Of a stretch of DNA of 64,000 nt, positions 1 to 13,800 are shown one piece after another. The notes beneath the pieces were generated by a model that saw only the letters and a program-made list of their open reading frames with translations, made no database searches and had not been told where the DNA came from. The first letter of the stretch is position 1, and every line of letters starts with the position of its first letter. The position numbers and the translations under genes are program-made. The stretch comes from Toxotes chatareus. Its lineage: Eukaryota; Chordata; Actinopteri; Toxotidae. The stretch spans positions 4,944,501 through 5,008,500 of the forward strand of contig CM028888.1 of assembly GCA_016801885.1 (NCBI GenBank). Reading direction: 5' to 3'.

Positions 1-640
1 CGTCAAAACATTACGACTTACTGCACACAGGATGAAATATCTGAGCACTTTGGTTTGTTGTGCTTCAAATAGATTTTGATCGCGCAAACACTTTTTAAAT
101 TTTCTAGACTGGTTATACAAACACCAGCTATCTTATGGTCTTTGGTAGTTTTCCTTCTATATTTATTTAACAAGTTTTCTAAAATTAACAGTTAATGCTC
201 TAGGTATCTGATGAGACTCCCTTGGCATGTTAAATCTCTCTCAACCCTGCATACCCGCACATGACTTACAAAAACATGTTGCCATGCTGAAATGCTTCAC
301 TGTTTCTTTTGTGGATTTTACTACATTTTCCAGCCTCTAACCGTCCAACAACATTGGCTTTTAAAGAATTGCTAATCATTCCCGCTGGTTAGCAACTTCT
401 TCAGCAGCTACATTAATTTTTCATCATCACACCCAATGGGTGAGACTTCATTAAAGGAGCAACATGAATGTTTTATTCATGCTTGTATCTGATGTTCAGC
501 AGTGAGTGCGGCTTGTTCCTTGCCATCCACTACTCATCAATAGACCCCCACCAGAGCTGCTGGGCTCTGGCATGCAGGTTGCTCCACAGCCACAGGATGG
601 CTAATTAAAGGTCAACAGGCTAAACACTGTATCTACATCA

Positions 641-656
641 GGGGGGGGGGGGGGGG
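641..656. repeat. Poly-G tract (16 G)
   Basis: An uninterrupted run of 16 G. Such runs vary in length, are error-prone in assemblies, and can form G-quadruplex structures. Confidence 0.95.
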
Positions 657-2557
657 TGTTTCCTTTAGGTATCAGCGGAACAAAAACAAATTTGGAGAAT
701 AAGCCTAGAAAAACACCAATTACTACAAACTAGACCCCACAGATAAAAAAAAAAAAAACATGGATATACAGACCCAATACCACTACAAGCGCAAATGCGG
801 TTCAACGATACAGAAACACCCCTGAGTACAATGCTGCAGTTTACACCGAGTATCATTCTGTTTGGTTTCCATTTCATACATAAATATCAATTCAAGGATA
901 CATGATGGCATTTCCTTCCTCTAAATGGTTTGGTATGTTTGGACAAAATACTAACCACACATATGGAGCAAGTGCTGACCCCTCAAGAAATGCATGCATT
1001 AAAACAGCCACCTTTGGAACCATTTACACTGATTAACCTAACATTTACCAACTTTCCTGAAGGCAGGCAAAAAAAAAAAAGACATTTTGAGGTGGACAGG
1101 ATCTGGATTTCTACTTTATCTCATATTAAAGTGTGTGAAAGACGAGACATTTAGGTAAGAGGGGCCAGGTACGAGGCCTCCGCTGTTATTCCAACACTAA
1201 AAATAGGAGACCTTTTTTCCAATCAAACCTCTGACGACAGCACACTGACTTGATGCTGTACTCCAACAAAGGCCTTCTTATCCCAGCCCCTGTGGTCATC
1301 ATCACAGCGCTGAATATCCTTGAAAGCTACAAACTAGGTGCCAGCTCAATCAGCTTTCCCCCAACCATCCAGCAGAAAGAGTTGGCCAGAGGTAATCACT
1401 CTCAGTTCAATTCCCAGAAACCAGCTAACTGTGAATAAAACAGTCACTGTTATAAGACCTATTCAATCCTATTTCTTTTGGCACCTTTGCCTTTGTTGGA
1501 TAGTGGTCAATGTAGATACAGACAGGACACATGCAGAGAGTGAGGGTTATGACATGAAACCAGCTCAAACAGTGAAACGTTCCCGGTGTTTGAGGGGGTG
1601 GCTTCAGGAGAAAACACTGAAAAACCAGTCTGATCTTATCCATCACTCCCACTTCCTTTCACACCTACTACTGCCAAACCACCATCCCCCCATCACCGTC
1701 ATCACCTTCAGGATGTTCCAGGACATTTAACTGGGAGTTTCCAGCATCCAGTTACTGGCTTTACTCACTGTGGCGTGACATCTTGCCATAAAGATAGGAT
1801 TGAGACTTTGCATTTACTTGAAGCTCTTCAGTACACTCCTATCTTCATATAGGCCAGTGCTTAATGAACATGCTTCATATCAGTGGAGTCCAGATGTCAA
1901 AAAATTGTTTGGCTTAAAATATTCAGGGAGCTGCCATAAACTTTGGAGCAGAAAGAAAGAACGAAAGTCTACAAAAACAACAGGATGGATAAATGATTCC
2001 TCTCATCTTCATAATCATTGATGCAAACAGGCTGAATCTGTTTAGTCGGAATGTTCTGTGATTTACAGCCTCCAATTGTACTTAATGAGTCCGCAGAGTA
2101 TTTACATAAAAATTTTACAAAATTAGCTTTACTGGTGATTACAAGCTACAGTTCTATCACACACACACACACACACCCTGAGAGAAATCCCTTCCATCAT
2201 GCTGAATGTGTGTGTGCATTCGTATTTGTCAGAACTTTTTTGCATTGTTTTGTAGTCCATATCTGTTTGTATCATCAGAGTGTATTAGCATTCAAGACTA
2301 CAACAAAGGCCTATTTGTGCTCTCCCTCTCCTTTTATCCCATCTACCAGACATCAGGCAAGCTGTCGGGCGAGCGTGCCACACCTAATTCACCGGGATCA
2401 AAATGGCGAGCCCCAGCCCCCCCCCTCAAAATCCCCCGCTGAGAACCTTAATGCTCTCAAAGAGAATATCAGAGTGATCACAGGTGCACTGCTGTGTTAA
2501 TGAGGAGGAGAGGCTACTCCCTGTGCCCAGGCCAGTCCAACTAACAACGCCCCAACA

Positions 2558-2561
<4 letters not shown>

Positions 2562-2603
<42 letters not shown>
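2562..2603. repeat. (CA)n microsatellite, about 21 units
   Basis: Perfect CA dinucleotide array. A shorter CA run lies nearby at about 2,158-2,176. It creates spurious valine/cysteine-rich and threonine/histidine-rich frames on the two strands. Confidence 0.97.
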
Positions 2604-2605
<2 letters not shown>

Positions 2606-4035
2606 TTCCACATGGCTCAAAAGAAGTATTGTTTGGACAGTATTAAATAATAATCATCTCAATAATCAAAATCTGAAACCATGCAGCGTGTGTTTTCCAC
2701 AGTGATAGGCCAGGTGTGAAAATGGGCAGAGCTCCAATCACCTCACAAACAGTGAAGTGTGCTTTCAGGAGACTATGACAGGAACCTGGAACAGATACAG
2801 ATGAATATTCAGGCTAGAGTAGAGGAATACAAAGTAAATTCAGATGCTTCTATATGTGGCAGGAGGGCTCACTCAATGGTTCGATGAGCATGAAAATGAT
2901 TTTAATCATATGAAATGACACATTCACCAAATACATGTGGCAGATTTTGGTGCATTTTGACCATTTTGAGCAGTGGCATCCACCATCATCATCAAAACAC
3001 AATCTCCTCCAACTTTGAAGATTTTTGGCCAAGGAGAACTGAAGCTGTTCTGGAGTCTGTGGTCGAACAATACCTCACTAAGATTGTCCATTTCTATTTT
3101 TCCTTTTAGCTATCATCCATCTGTATGTCTAAAAAAATTGACTTGCTTTTTCAAATGAAATGATTGTGATAATCTGTGCACATTTTACTTCAAAGAGCGG
3201 AGAGAAGTCTTGATTACTTGCATGCAGCTGTTCTGAGCGTAGAGAAAGATGAAAAGCGTCAAGAGGAGTGGCTGCGTATGTATGTGTGGGTCAGTGAATG
3301 CATTCCTTCTTATCAACCAAATCACCCAGCCACTCTCCAGCTGCTGGATAACAGTAGGCATCGCAGCAGATTCACAGGAAACAAAAAAAAAAAAGAAAAA
3401 GATTTTAGGCTCAGATTAGACTTCTGGATAAGAGTGTTTTGTCTAGTTAATCAGTAAATCATTTGTTTGGTGAGCTATGAGATCTTCTGTGGCTGGGTGG
3501 AGGACAATTACTTGCAGGTTAAGCAGAGCGCAGCCCAGACAGTGGCAGGCATCGCAGGGTGGGGGGAGGGAAGCAGAGGGCCGGGATGGGAAGCAAACAA
3601 AGCACATGTGGGATTTAGCTGCTCCTGGATAATGGTAGGCATTCAGAAACACTGCACAGCCTTTTGTATGACTAAGAGGCAAGATTTTACAACTCTGTAA
3701 AGTTATCATGGCAACAATCATTTTATCATCTGTGTCCAAGTAAACAATAGAATTACGGCACATGTATCCGCCTGGCCAACACAGTGCACTGCTGGATGAA
3801 TTTGCACTGTGTTTCCCACAAAAGTTGAGACAGGTTTAAATTTTTGCAGGTCAAACGTGCATTTATTTCTGCAGCCATCTCTGCAGGCACCCAACTGTGT
3901 CAATTCACTGACATTAAAGGCTGCATTTTTTTTTCATGTAGTGGTTATGTCAGTCTGAACATGGCCTCACTCCACAGACAGAAAGCTGGTTACTCAGGTT
4001 ACAGGACTAGTTGGATCCAGGGAACGTTTTTTTTT

Positions 4036-4050
4036 GGGGGGGGGGGGGGG
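4036..4050. repeat. Poly-T/poly-G junction
   Basis: Nine T followed by fifteen G. This is a homopolymer junction with no coding meaning. Confidence 0.9.
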
Positions 4051-4089
4051 CTTTGCTTGATGAATGACTCATCAGTTGTCAAAATTGCT

Positions 4090-4145
4090 GACAACTAATT
4101 TTATTATCCACTGGTCAATTAATCAACTAATCACACCAGCACTAC
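4090..4145. repeat. Fragment of a teleost dispersed repeat (GATTAATC-type)
   Basis: The stretch around 'caattaatcaactaatca' resembles the widespread fish repeat built on runs of ATTAATCGATTAATC. Similar pieces occur at about 8,826-8,890 and 20,445-20,600. The ends are not definable here. Confidence 0.4.
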
Positions 4146-5290
4146 TAACTGCGTTACTGTACTTATTAAGAAAAAATGTGCAGTGCATAGGAACATGTTT
4201 CCCGGTGTTGCTGTGTGCATGTAAACACAGTCAGTGAGAGTGAGAGGTTCAAAACATGTTCACCTTCGCCACAGCCTTATTGACACGTCTCAAAGATCTA
4301 AAACTCCTGTATTTTCACAACAAACTTGCCCTGTATTTCACGTCAAAACACAGTCCTCGCCTCCAGAAAGTAATAAACCCTATCTCCGTTTTCTCTCAAC
4401 GCCAGTCAGATGCCTGCAGATACAGGCATGTGTCGGTCAGACACAATGTCAAGCACAATGATATATCTGTGTTCAAAACTCATAACCAACTACATTGTTT
4501 GATATGAGAGCAGTGAGCAGCTCTACGCCTACTTTATCTTCATCTCTAGACTGGGAGACTCTGGTTCTCAGGGCTTAGCAGACAATATCCACCACTTGTT
4601 TTATTCACTTGGCCGCAGCATGCCAAGACCTTGAGCCAGGGCTGTGGTTATGACTGGATTCCCAGTCGTCAGGCGGCACTGTGTCCTGCTGTGCTGGGGA
4701 GGACGGAGGAGGTGGGCATGTCACATTGACACAAGCAGCTGTGAACAATGGGAACATCGCCCCCATTCCCATGCTGTGGAGGACAGGGCAGCTGGGGTGG
4801 GGAGCCCTCTAAAAACACCTGTGTGCAGCCCATTTGTCAAGTGATTTGTGGGAAGAAGTGTATGAGCAGAGAGAAGACAGGAAGGAGGGCAAATAAGGGT
4901 GTGTGTATGTGTGTGAGTGGAGGGATGGAGGGGGAGTAACTTAGAGGAGTATTATCACAAGACCACACACAATGAAATTCCTGTTGATTTCCCTCTCAAA
5001 CACACCTGTGCACATATAAAATCTCTTGCGCTTCCTCTAACCTTATCCCAACTCATGCACACACAGTGAGACATTTCATTTCATTTTTTTTCACAGTTAT
5101 ACATACAGTTATCCTTCACACTCTAAAATAACCATCATGCTTTGAAGCCTTGAAAGGAAACTGAATCTAACGCAGTTCATGCATCCAGCCAGAGATCACT
5201 GCACAGACAAGCTGTCACCTGCATGTACACAGACACACAATAATGTATAGCATTCAAATGGACAATATTTCTGTGTTCAAAGTTCAGCTC

Positions 5291-5321
<31 letters not shown>

Positions 5322-5328
5322 CTTTTCC
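5291..5328. repeat. (TTTTG)n short tandem repeat
   Basis: About five TTTTG units that degrade into TTTTC units. Confidence 0.9.
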
Positions 5329-6615
5329 AAAGAGACTAACCTGGGGGTTTGTGTTGAGTCTGTCTGACTCAGTATGGAATGATACAAAACTATAAAAATA
5401 ACAACACAATGTGACCACCATGAAGCCGGAAACCTACAATGACACCTCTGGTGCCTTTAACAATACCTACACTTGTGTTCTCACTAAATACCAAATGGAA
5501 CAAACAATGTAGGTCAACATCCGTGGCAAAGACAACAGCTTGGTTTATAAGAAGAATCCAAATGAGTCAAAAGTTAGATAACCCAATTTTATGCTGAAAC
5601 ATGTATAAATTAACTTCCACAGACTAGCACACCGGGAAAATCCTCTGGTGAGAACACTCCTCTTTGATTAGACGGTTGATCTTTTAACAGCGTCCAATAT
5701 CAGGGCTGAGGGAGTGGGGGAGGATTTGATATTTAAGCATCTCTTTATCCTCTCCCTTTTGAAATGTCAAGTTCAAAGATCCAGACCAGCGGCCTTGATC
5801 TGTGAGCTAAGACGACCTGGAGAATTACCCAAAAACTCCTTACCGTCATCACACGGCAAGGACGACCTCGGCTTTGTGGCGAGTCGCAAGACGGTACACA
5901 TGGAGTGTTATTAACTCTGATTATATTAAAGTCTGTAAACAGGCTTTTGATGTTTTTTCCTCATGCTCTGGTCGGAACTGCTTAATCGAATCAAAGCAGT
6001 GTTTTCTCTGTAATGAAATGCTCACTGAATGCTTGAGCCTCTTCTAATTGAATTTAACTTATTCAATTAGGACACTTTCCCAAGCAGCTCCTCTGATGTA
6101 ACACTCATATCCCACAGTGTGTTAAGTCCCTTTCAGCTTGTGCGAGTTTTTAGAGACAAATATGAAAGGGGCTCTGATGTCTACGGTAAAGAGAAGAGAT
6201 GGATATGCTGCTCCAGACAATTGTGAGTAGAGTTCCAGTGTTGGTGAATGAAGTACTGCCATTTCATTTAGAGCCAAACGGAGCCTGATGTCCTGCTGGA
6301 CTGAAGCCAAAGCAGGCAATGCACTGAAAATATCACTAATAGGCCAAAAACAGAGCAGAGCCAATATTATGTTTTTCGCCTTAGAACAACATCACAGTGC
6401 TGTAAAGTTATGGTATCGCTTTAAGTTTAATATATATGCCTCTTTAGCATGTATAAACAGTATATAAATATTTCATAAATGGTGCATAACACACTTTTAA
6501 GTAGTTGAAAGCAGACAAGTAAGTGTTTATTAAAAATTTGCCAACAGTTGTAATTCCTTTTGTAGAAACCCATCAGTGGAAGTTACAGAATAAACAGAAT
6601 ATTAAGGAGAATATA

Positions 6616-6650
6616 GTATAGTATAGTATATAGTAGTATATAGTCCACTG
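6616..6650. repeat. (TATAG)n short tandem repeat
   Basis: An imperfect run of TATAG/GTATA units flanked by unique AT-rich sequence. Confidence 0.75.
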
Positions 6651-6907
6651 ACCAAATGGTTATTGATTCCATAGGAAAACACAAGGGGAGAAAATGGAGG
6701 CAATATAACACTGAAAATGCTGAATTACTCAGCTGAGCTGAATAAAGTTGAAAAATTAACTTTATACAGTGTTCAGAGAGTTATAAAGTAGGTTAAAGTT
6801 AATTCAAGTTCCGTACTATCAGCTCATTTTTGGACAGCTCAGACTTTTCTAAGGTGAGGCTACATCTATCGCTACGGCCATGTCAGCACTGTGAACAGCA
6901 CTACTGC

Positions 6908-7262
6908 CTCCTATTAAAGGGGCACTCCAATGATTTTACACATGAGAATCAGTTGACTCGCCAAGAAGAGTGAAATTCAACCTGCGGAAACAGTCGTATA
7001 ATGTCTGAAAAAACCCCTGATAATGTTACTGCAGCTCAGGCTTGGAAAGGAGAATTATTATAAGAAAGCTTCCAATATAAACCGGGGCTGTGGAGGTCGA
7101 AAGACCAGTCAGGGAGGCATTATGGGAAGTGCAGGGTCTAGAGTTTTAGAAACTTGACCCATATGAGGGATTAAAAGTCAGGGCATCTTGATATCTTGCT
7201 GCACCCACTTTCATCATTCTTGTTTTTCATCTGTCTCTTTGCACTGGAGTAGACCAAATATA
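6908..7262. repeat. Dispersed acanthomorph repeat copy ('ggggcactccaatgatttta' family)
   Basis: The opening block (a 'ggggcactcca' phrase followed by 'gattttacacatgaga') matches my memory of a non-coding repeat seen many times in percomorph genomes. Further in are 'ggcattatgggaagtgc' and a block ending near 'catctgtctc'. No open frame or clear terminal inverted repeat is visible, so the class is unresolved and the borders are approximate. Confidence 0.5.
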
Positions 7263-8825
7263 AAACAGAGGAGAACACAGAAAAACATTAAAGGATAAGT
7301 TATGATATTCATTATTTTTCTTGCTGTCACTCAATTCTGTTAAAACTCCACATCCAACAATGAACTGAGCCAACTAACAAGTACTGTCTGTGTAGCCAGG
7401 GCCTGATGGAGCTTACAGCCGCACAGGTGCTTGTTCCTTCATGAAGATGAACTGTGGGAACTGTGGTTTATTTTGAGTCAATTCCACAAACACTGCGATG
7501 ATGACAAATATACTCACTACAGCATCAAATGTGTATTAAACCATAGGTGAAAACAGCCACTGGCAATTTCACTATTCTCTCCTGTTTAAGTAACATTTGC
7601 CAAAAACTACAAGCTGTTTTAGGAAATTGCTGAGCCTTTTTTTTTTTTTCAAATGAAACAAGATATTTCTGACCTTTTCTAAAGATTTATATTTTTAGTT
7701 CCACATAAAAGGTAAGGAAGTCTTCTCATGGGATTTACAGACAATAACAAAAATACAGAACACTGCCAGCCTTAATATTTAAGCTTAAAGCTCTTGAGAG
7801 ATTTGAGCCTGTGTTTTTTGGCAAGTAATTTGCAGACCTGATGAAGGAGGCGACATATTGTAATTTGAAACATGATGTTCTTTTTGCTGACGGCTAATGT
7901 CTGTGTCACTCACTCTTTCTGTAGCTCCGGGTTAGAATAAGTGATGGAAACCTCTCCAAATCTGTCAAGATTCACTTACACCATACATCACCTGGCCTTT
8001 ATTTGCATACTGCTAGGAGCAGGGGGTGGGGAGGTGACCTAAGAGATGTATGTTGTTGTCATATAACGCCTGAGTGACACGCACTGCATGGTGGTTGCGT
8101 TTAGTTGTTAAGAATCACTGACCTAAATGACAATCCCAATGGGGAGTGAGATATAAACAACCGGCTTGAAACTACACTCACGACAAAAGGATCACATCTA
8201 AATGTAAGATCTACAGCCATCTTGCAGTGTTAACTGTCTGAAGCGTTCCTTCATATCACTGGCCATGTGTTATGTACCCTTTAACAAGCACCAGTGTGGG
8301 TTTTTTTTTCAGGCCTGTCGATATCAGTGTTCCTGGTCTCTGCTGGGCAGCAGATGCCAAGCTGGCTGGAGGTAGAGGAAGCCCATGGCGTCATGACTCC
8401 TCCGGCCCTGCGGGGGGGCTTTGCCAAGTCAGAGATTTCTCGAGCGGGTTTGCTTCCCGTCAGCCTTGTTTCAGTAATTTTGGACGTGATTCCCGAAAAA
8501 AAAAAGTTGCATTTACTTAGCGTTTTTGAATTAATATATGTAGCTAGCTGACATACTGTATACAGTAAGGAAAATCAAGCAGCTGATGACTGTGCTCTTC
8601 AGGAGCCATCATTTATTAAATGGGACTCCGGATGGGGTCTGTTATATCAATACGACTGCATATTAGATAAGAATGACATATGCTACAACTTAAACATGGG
8701 GCTAATCTCACCTCCACCTGGGCCTTAAAGCTGAGCAAACGCGTGTAGCAGTTGCTAACATTTCTGGGGCAGCCTGCACTTACCTCAGGAAAGAGTCAGC
8801 TGAAGAAAACTATATTATAATATTT

Positions 8826-8895
8826 GATCAATCATAAAAATAGTTGCCAATTAGTTTTCAGTTGATCAATCAATTACTTATTACTGCAGCTCTGT
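8826..8895. repeat. Fragment of a teleost dispersed repeat (GATCAATC-type)
   Basis: The block 'gttgatcaatcaattact' followed by 'actgcagctctg' is characteristic of the end of a common fish repeat in which ATCGATTAATC-like text leads into 'gcagctct'. Confidence 0.45.
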
Positions 8896-10768
8896 TCCTC
8901 AGCATTACAGGTGTAAACTCTGCCTGTACCAACCACTTTCGGGCACTTATCCAGGTCAGGGGTCGCCTTCACAACAGAGCGAGCAAAGCAGCCCAGACGT
9001 CTGTTTCCCCGGCAACCTCATCCACCTCTACCAGTCTCCACGAGGTGGGGATGGGGGGGTGTTGTCCCTTCCAGATACCCAAATTAGAATGACTCTTCTT
9101 AACATGGAGAGGCTGCAGTCTGACACCAGGGTCTGTATCTGTCACCCACTGATGACGTCAGAACAACTACAGGGAGACTGGCTAAGATGAGATTCATGTT
9201 CTTGTCTCCACCTCGAGGGAGACTAAGAGGTTTTGCTGCTGTTCAGTCTTCTGCCACAGCCGAGAAGTGCATTTAGGACAGCCAAACACTTCACTTCCAA
9301 GAACACAAAGATGATTATGGTTTACTTTTTAGTTTTTTTTCAGGCTGTAGGAGTCAGTGAGTCACACAAGCCAACCCACAGAGAAACCTCATTCTTACCC
9401 CTAAGTGTGTATTTGGTGTGTTCTTCATGCAGTAATTCAGTAGCACAATGGTCCAAAGGTCCTGCTAAGAGCTTTATGAGATGCCAAATTTGACGTTTTG
9501 ACATGTCAACGACACGTTAGGAAGGTGCCCAAATCAGAAATTGTTCATCCTCAAATATTTACAGCAGTCTTCATGGCTTTCTGGCCATTACTTTTTCAAA
9601 ACACCTTGTCATCACACACTTTGCACTGTGCAGACAAATGTGCAGAGTGAAAGCACGAAGTGAAAAATATCAACTAATTCTTTCAGCCAACCTGCACAGA
9701 CAACATCGCAATAAAACCCAAATGTGTTGGAGGTTTATTTTGGTCACACGCAACCATTTTGCCTGTGATAACACACACCAATTTTAATTTGCCTGGAGCA
9801 TAATGCTGGCTCCCAGAGAGCTGTATAATCCATCACAGTAAGCATGATTTCTTCATTTGGTTTTGATTCAAGCTTTTTATGTTGAGTGTTTTCCAGCTAC
9901 GAAATCATTCCTCACAAATTACGGTTCTGGTCCAGCTTTGTCACATTCTCCCTTTTAAATTATCAGAGAACTTCCAGGTCGGTTTGATGTCGTATTTTTT
10001 TTTTTTATTTGAATGTAATAAATCATGTAAAGGAAAAAAAAGTAAAACTTCCATTAAATCATCCATCTCTAGCACTGACTGACATCAACAAGGAAGGTGG
10101 TTTCCAACACTTAACTACAGGCTTTATCTTTATCATGCTGCACCAGCCACAGATGATAGTTCAGAGAGTCGTCAAATCCAGTTTTTATAGTGCATGGGAC
10201 GGTGTTAGTTTGGAGCCTTGACACTTATTTATTCTTAAACTGCAGAAGAAAGCCCACAGGGCAGATTCCAGACCCTAAACTTGAGCTGCAGAGGTAGATC
10301 ACATTACAGCTTTCATCAGACACGTCTTCAAAAGACACACTGGCTGTGTCTGGCAGCCACTAAATTGCCCCAAAAGTCCACTGTGCACCAAGGCTCCTTA
10401 ATAAATCCTGTCTGTGACTTGGATGTCACCCTTCAGCGTCTGATTCTTATCTGTGAACAGAGCCTGTTATCACGTTCCATGTGAAGATCTGTGACATTTC
10501 ACAAAAAGGCCCACAAGACGTTACCATACAAACTCCGCTAGAGCCGAACATCTCCTCCAGAACACCCGTGTTATTCCTTCTGCATACTGTGGAAGACTTT
10601 CACAGTTTCAAAGGACACGTTTGTTTGATCTTTTCTAATTCAAATTCAGCTCATCTCACTTCAAACTGCCACGCATCTGTCTAAAATTTCTCCCACTCAT
10701 GTTCCCTATCACTTCTGGTCGAGCTGAATGGAGGCTGAAAAAAAAAAATAGATACGGAGAATAAAATA

Positions 10769-10806
10769 CAAGGTTCTCATTCTTATTAATATAAATGAGA
10801 ACCTTG
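10769..10806. repeat. Perfect 13-bp inverted repeat with 12-nt AT loop
   Basis: The left arm at 10,769-10,781 (CAAGGTTCTCATT) is the exact reverse complement of the right arm at 10,794-10,806, with a 12-nt AT-rich loop between. The stem is shorter than a typical pre-miRNA stem (about 22 bp or more), so a small cruciform or MITE remnant is more likely. Confidence 0.7.
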
Positions 10807-13800
10807 CATTTTTAAAGATTAAATTCAATAACTGTATGCTTTTTGCTCAACCCCAATCAATTTGTCACAGGTTTGATCCAGTAATAACCAAGGGCTGGGT
10901 AGTGAAATGTGTCAGTAGCAAAAAGCAGTCAAAATTTAGCCAATTATATACTATTATATACTATTTTACTGAATAACAAAATAGTATAGTGTGTGATGCT
11001 GCTTTTGTTTACACATTTAATATTTAAGGATGTTGGCTCACTAACTTTTTGCAGAGCTTTCCTCCTGGATTTTCCTCAAAGTTTGTTGAGCATACCCTAG
11101 TTTGTTGAGTTAGACAGCAAGAATCAGCTGAAAGCTCTCGATAAAACTAGCAAGTGAACACTGGATACGTCTGTTTTGTCAGAGTAAAAATAAAGATGAG
11201 GAAAAATTCATTTGGATTTGGAAAGCAAGCTACAAGAAAAAGTATCATCAGACATTTTACAGAGCAAACAATTGATCAGTAAACCCAGAAATTAATCTGC
11301 AGATGGAACAATAATGAAAATGAACTATATTTGTGTTACAGTGATGAAGAGTAAAAGAGAGACTGGAAATATTCCACACAAATTCCACTGTCCAATCAAC
11401 AGTTGCTGCTGGTTTTCTGCCTCCCTTGATTCTCCTGAGGGACATTTAACAAAGAGATCAGCCCTCTGGGGAATCTGGCAAACAAATGCCCTGAAACCAC
11501 AAACTGAACAACAGAAAAAGACAAAAATAATTAGGCTTGCACTATGAATCTGCTGAAGGGGAGAGTGAGTCCCACACAAAGCATGAAATGTGAGTGAAAT
11601 CTGGTCCTCTACCACTGCACTGATCGCTGAGCCTTGAGGGCTAAGATAACATTTACAGTCAGCACTGACACAGGACTCTGTAATCCTGCTCTATGCAGAA
11701 TATCATACACAGGCACCCCCCCCCCCCCACACTCCTTCATACAAAGGATTGTTTTACGAAAGCACATAATGGGGATATTTTTTATTTTAGGGAAGTGGGT
11801 ATGAGGGGTTTTTCGAGAGCAAATTTCCACCAAGAAACCTGAAAATATGAAATAAGTGAAATCAGTCTATCTGAGATCGAGGACAGCTAATTAAAGATCT
11901 AAACCTATAGCAGGTTCCACAGTTTATAGTAATGAAAAGCAAAAAAACAATACTGCCAGATGTATGCCATATCCATGGCATGGCACAGCCCATTAGCAGA
12001 GAGAGGCAAACACCATGAAAGGTGCTCTGGTTAGCCTTGAGGTCGTCATGAATATTCATCTGCACATGCACACGCTGAACACAAGCGATGTCGTTTCACC
12101 ATCAAAGTCAGACTGGATTTAAACTGACTTCATTTTTATTTCACAACAGATGCGAATGCAAGTTGATGTGACAGACGACTGACTGGCACGCTGCCAGACC
12201 TCCTGAGCTTTGTCAATTCATCTGGATGGACACAAGACGGAAATATTGCATACAATCTAATAATCTAATGGCGAGTGCATTCCACAGCATATTTTTTCCC
12301 TCTCCTGATTATATAAAATCATACATTTCCATCTCTGCTAAAATTGATCAGCCTTACAGGTAAAATGGAAAAAAAACTGAAGCACCGACCATCAATCAAT
12401 GGCTGAAGACCCACTCAACTGATGTATGTAGCTTTAGGCTACATACAGCTTTTTTTTTGTCTGAATTTGTTGCAGAAAAATATTTTTAAAAACCCAGTAA
12501 TTATATTCAACAAATCCGTCCAGAATAGAGTCAGGAAAATTAGAAAGCAAACTCATTATGTCCAAAGCCTTCTGAATATTTATAGTTGGCCCTATCCACA
12601 CAATTGTTTGGCCCCAGACTAAAACACCGGAAGGCTGTCTCAGGTGTCTTTGGTTGCAAACAACATGAACTCTGAAACATAAAGAAGTTATTTTTGGTGG
12701 CTGTCACAGTAAATCACTCTCACCATCAGGTGTTAACGCAGCATCTGTGCTCTTTGCCCCTTAAATGTCAGGAAAAACAACTGGCATTACCTGCTGTATT
12801 TACTATTTTGTTACTTTCGTCATGCACTCATGATATCACTGTGCAACTTAATCCAGGTGATGAGCCGAATGCTACACTAAATATATTTTTGCGGGGTCTG
12901 GAGGCATTCCCCAGGTGACACTTACACACTGGTTGGTTTGGCAGTCTGACATAAATCCAGAGAACAAAAGAAATCAGAGGACTCGGCATTCCTCAGGACA
13001 ATGACGTGGTCTGAGGGGAAGCCCTGAGCAAATACTGAAGACAGGTTGGTGGCATCTGCATTGTTCCACGAAGAAACCTATCTGAGATCCATTACAGGAG
13101 AGCGGACTTCAAGATACAAGCAAGACCTCTAACCAATGACATAGTGCTGTGGTCAGATTTCACACACACCTCAACCCCTCAGGATTTAAAGGGGAATCTG
13201 TAAGTTCATTACAGGCTCTTTTACAGCAAGTTATAACTCAACAGGCTCCCTAATTAATGATTAACTATACTCTGACTATGTTGTACTGCAAGGAGGGTTA
13301 TTTAAAAGCTTCAGTTTCAGCACAGGTTGAGCACATTAGATTGGTGAGGGTGAGTTTTGTTACCTTTGGACAGACCCAGGCCTAGCTTTTACCCTGCGGT
13401 CAGTAGCTTCATATTTATTGTCCACACACAACGGTAATATCAATCCTCTCTCAGCAAAAAAGAAAATAACCAAATTTCCCAAGATGTTCTTGATCTTTCC
13501 CAAGATAATCTTAATTTTTTTATCACTTCTGTCATTTCAAATTTTCTAGTTTTTTAATCTCAGCCAAACTGAACTGGTCTGAAATCAAACTGTTTTTGTC
13601 TGGCATCAGGATCTCCTGTCATTGCTGATTTGGACACTTCAGAAGTACAGTCATCTGGCCTCTAAGAAACTGTTCTTGAAAAAAAAAGTCCATGTGGGTG
13701 GTATGTTATGCAGTGCCAGCTTTATGTGCCGAAGCAGCTTGATCAACTTAAAAAAAAAAAAGCTTACGTGACATTAATCTTACACAAACATTCTTCATTC

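Noticed and set aside
2426..2620. Val/Cys-rich minus-strand frame
   Set aside because: Created by the CA microsatellite.
3443..3763. 106-codon minus-strand open frame
   Set aside because: No splice context, no recognisable motif, composition like the flanking intron, and overlapping open frames on the other strand.
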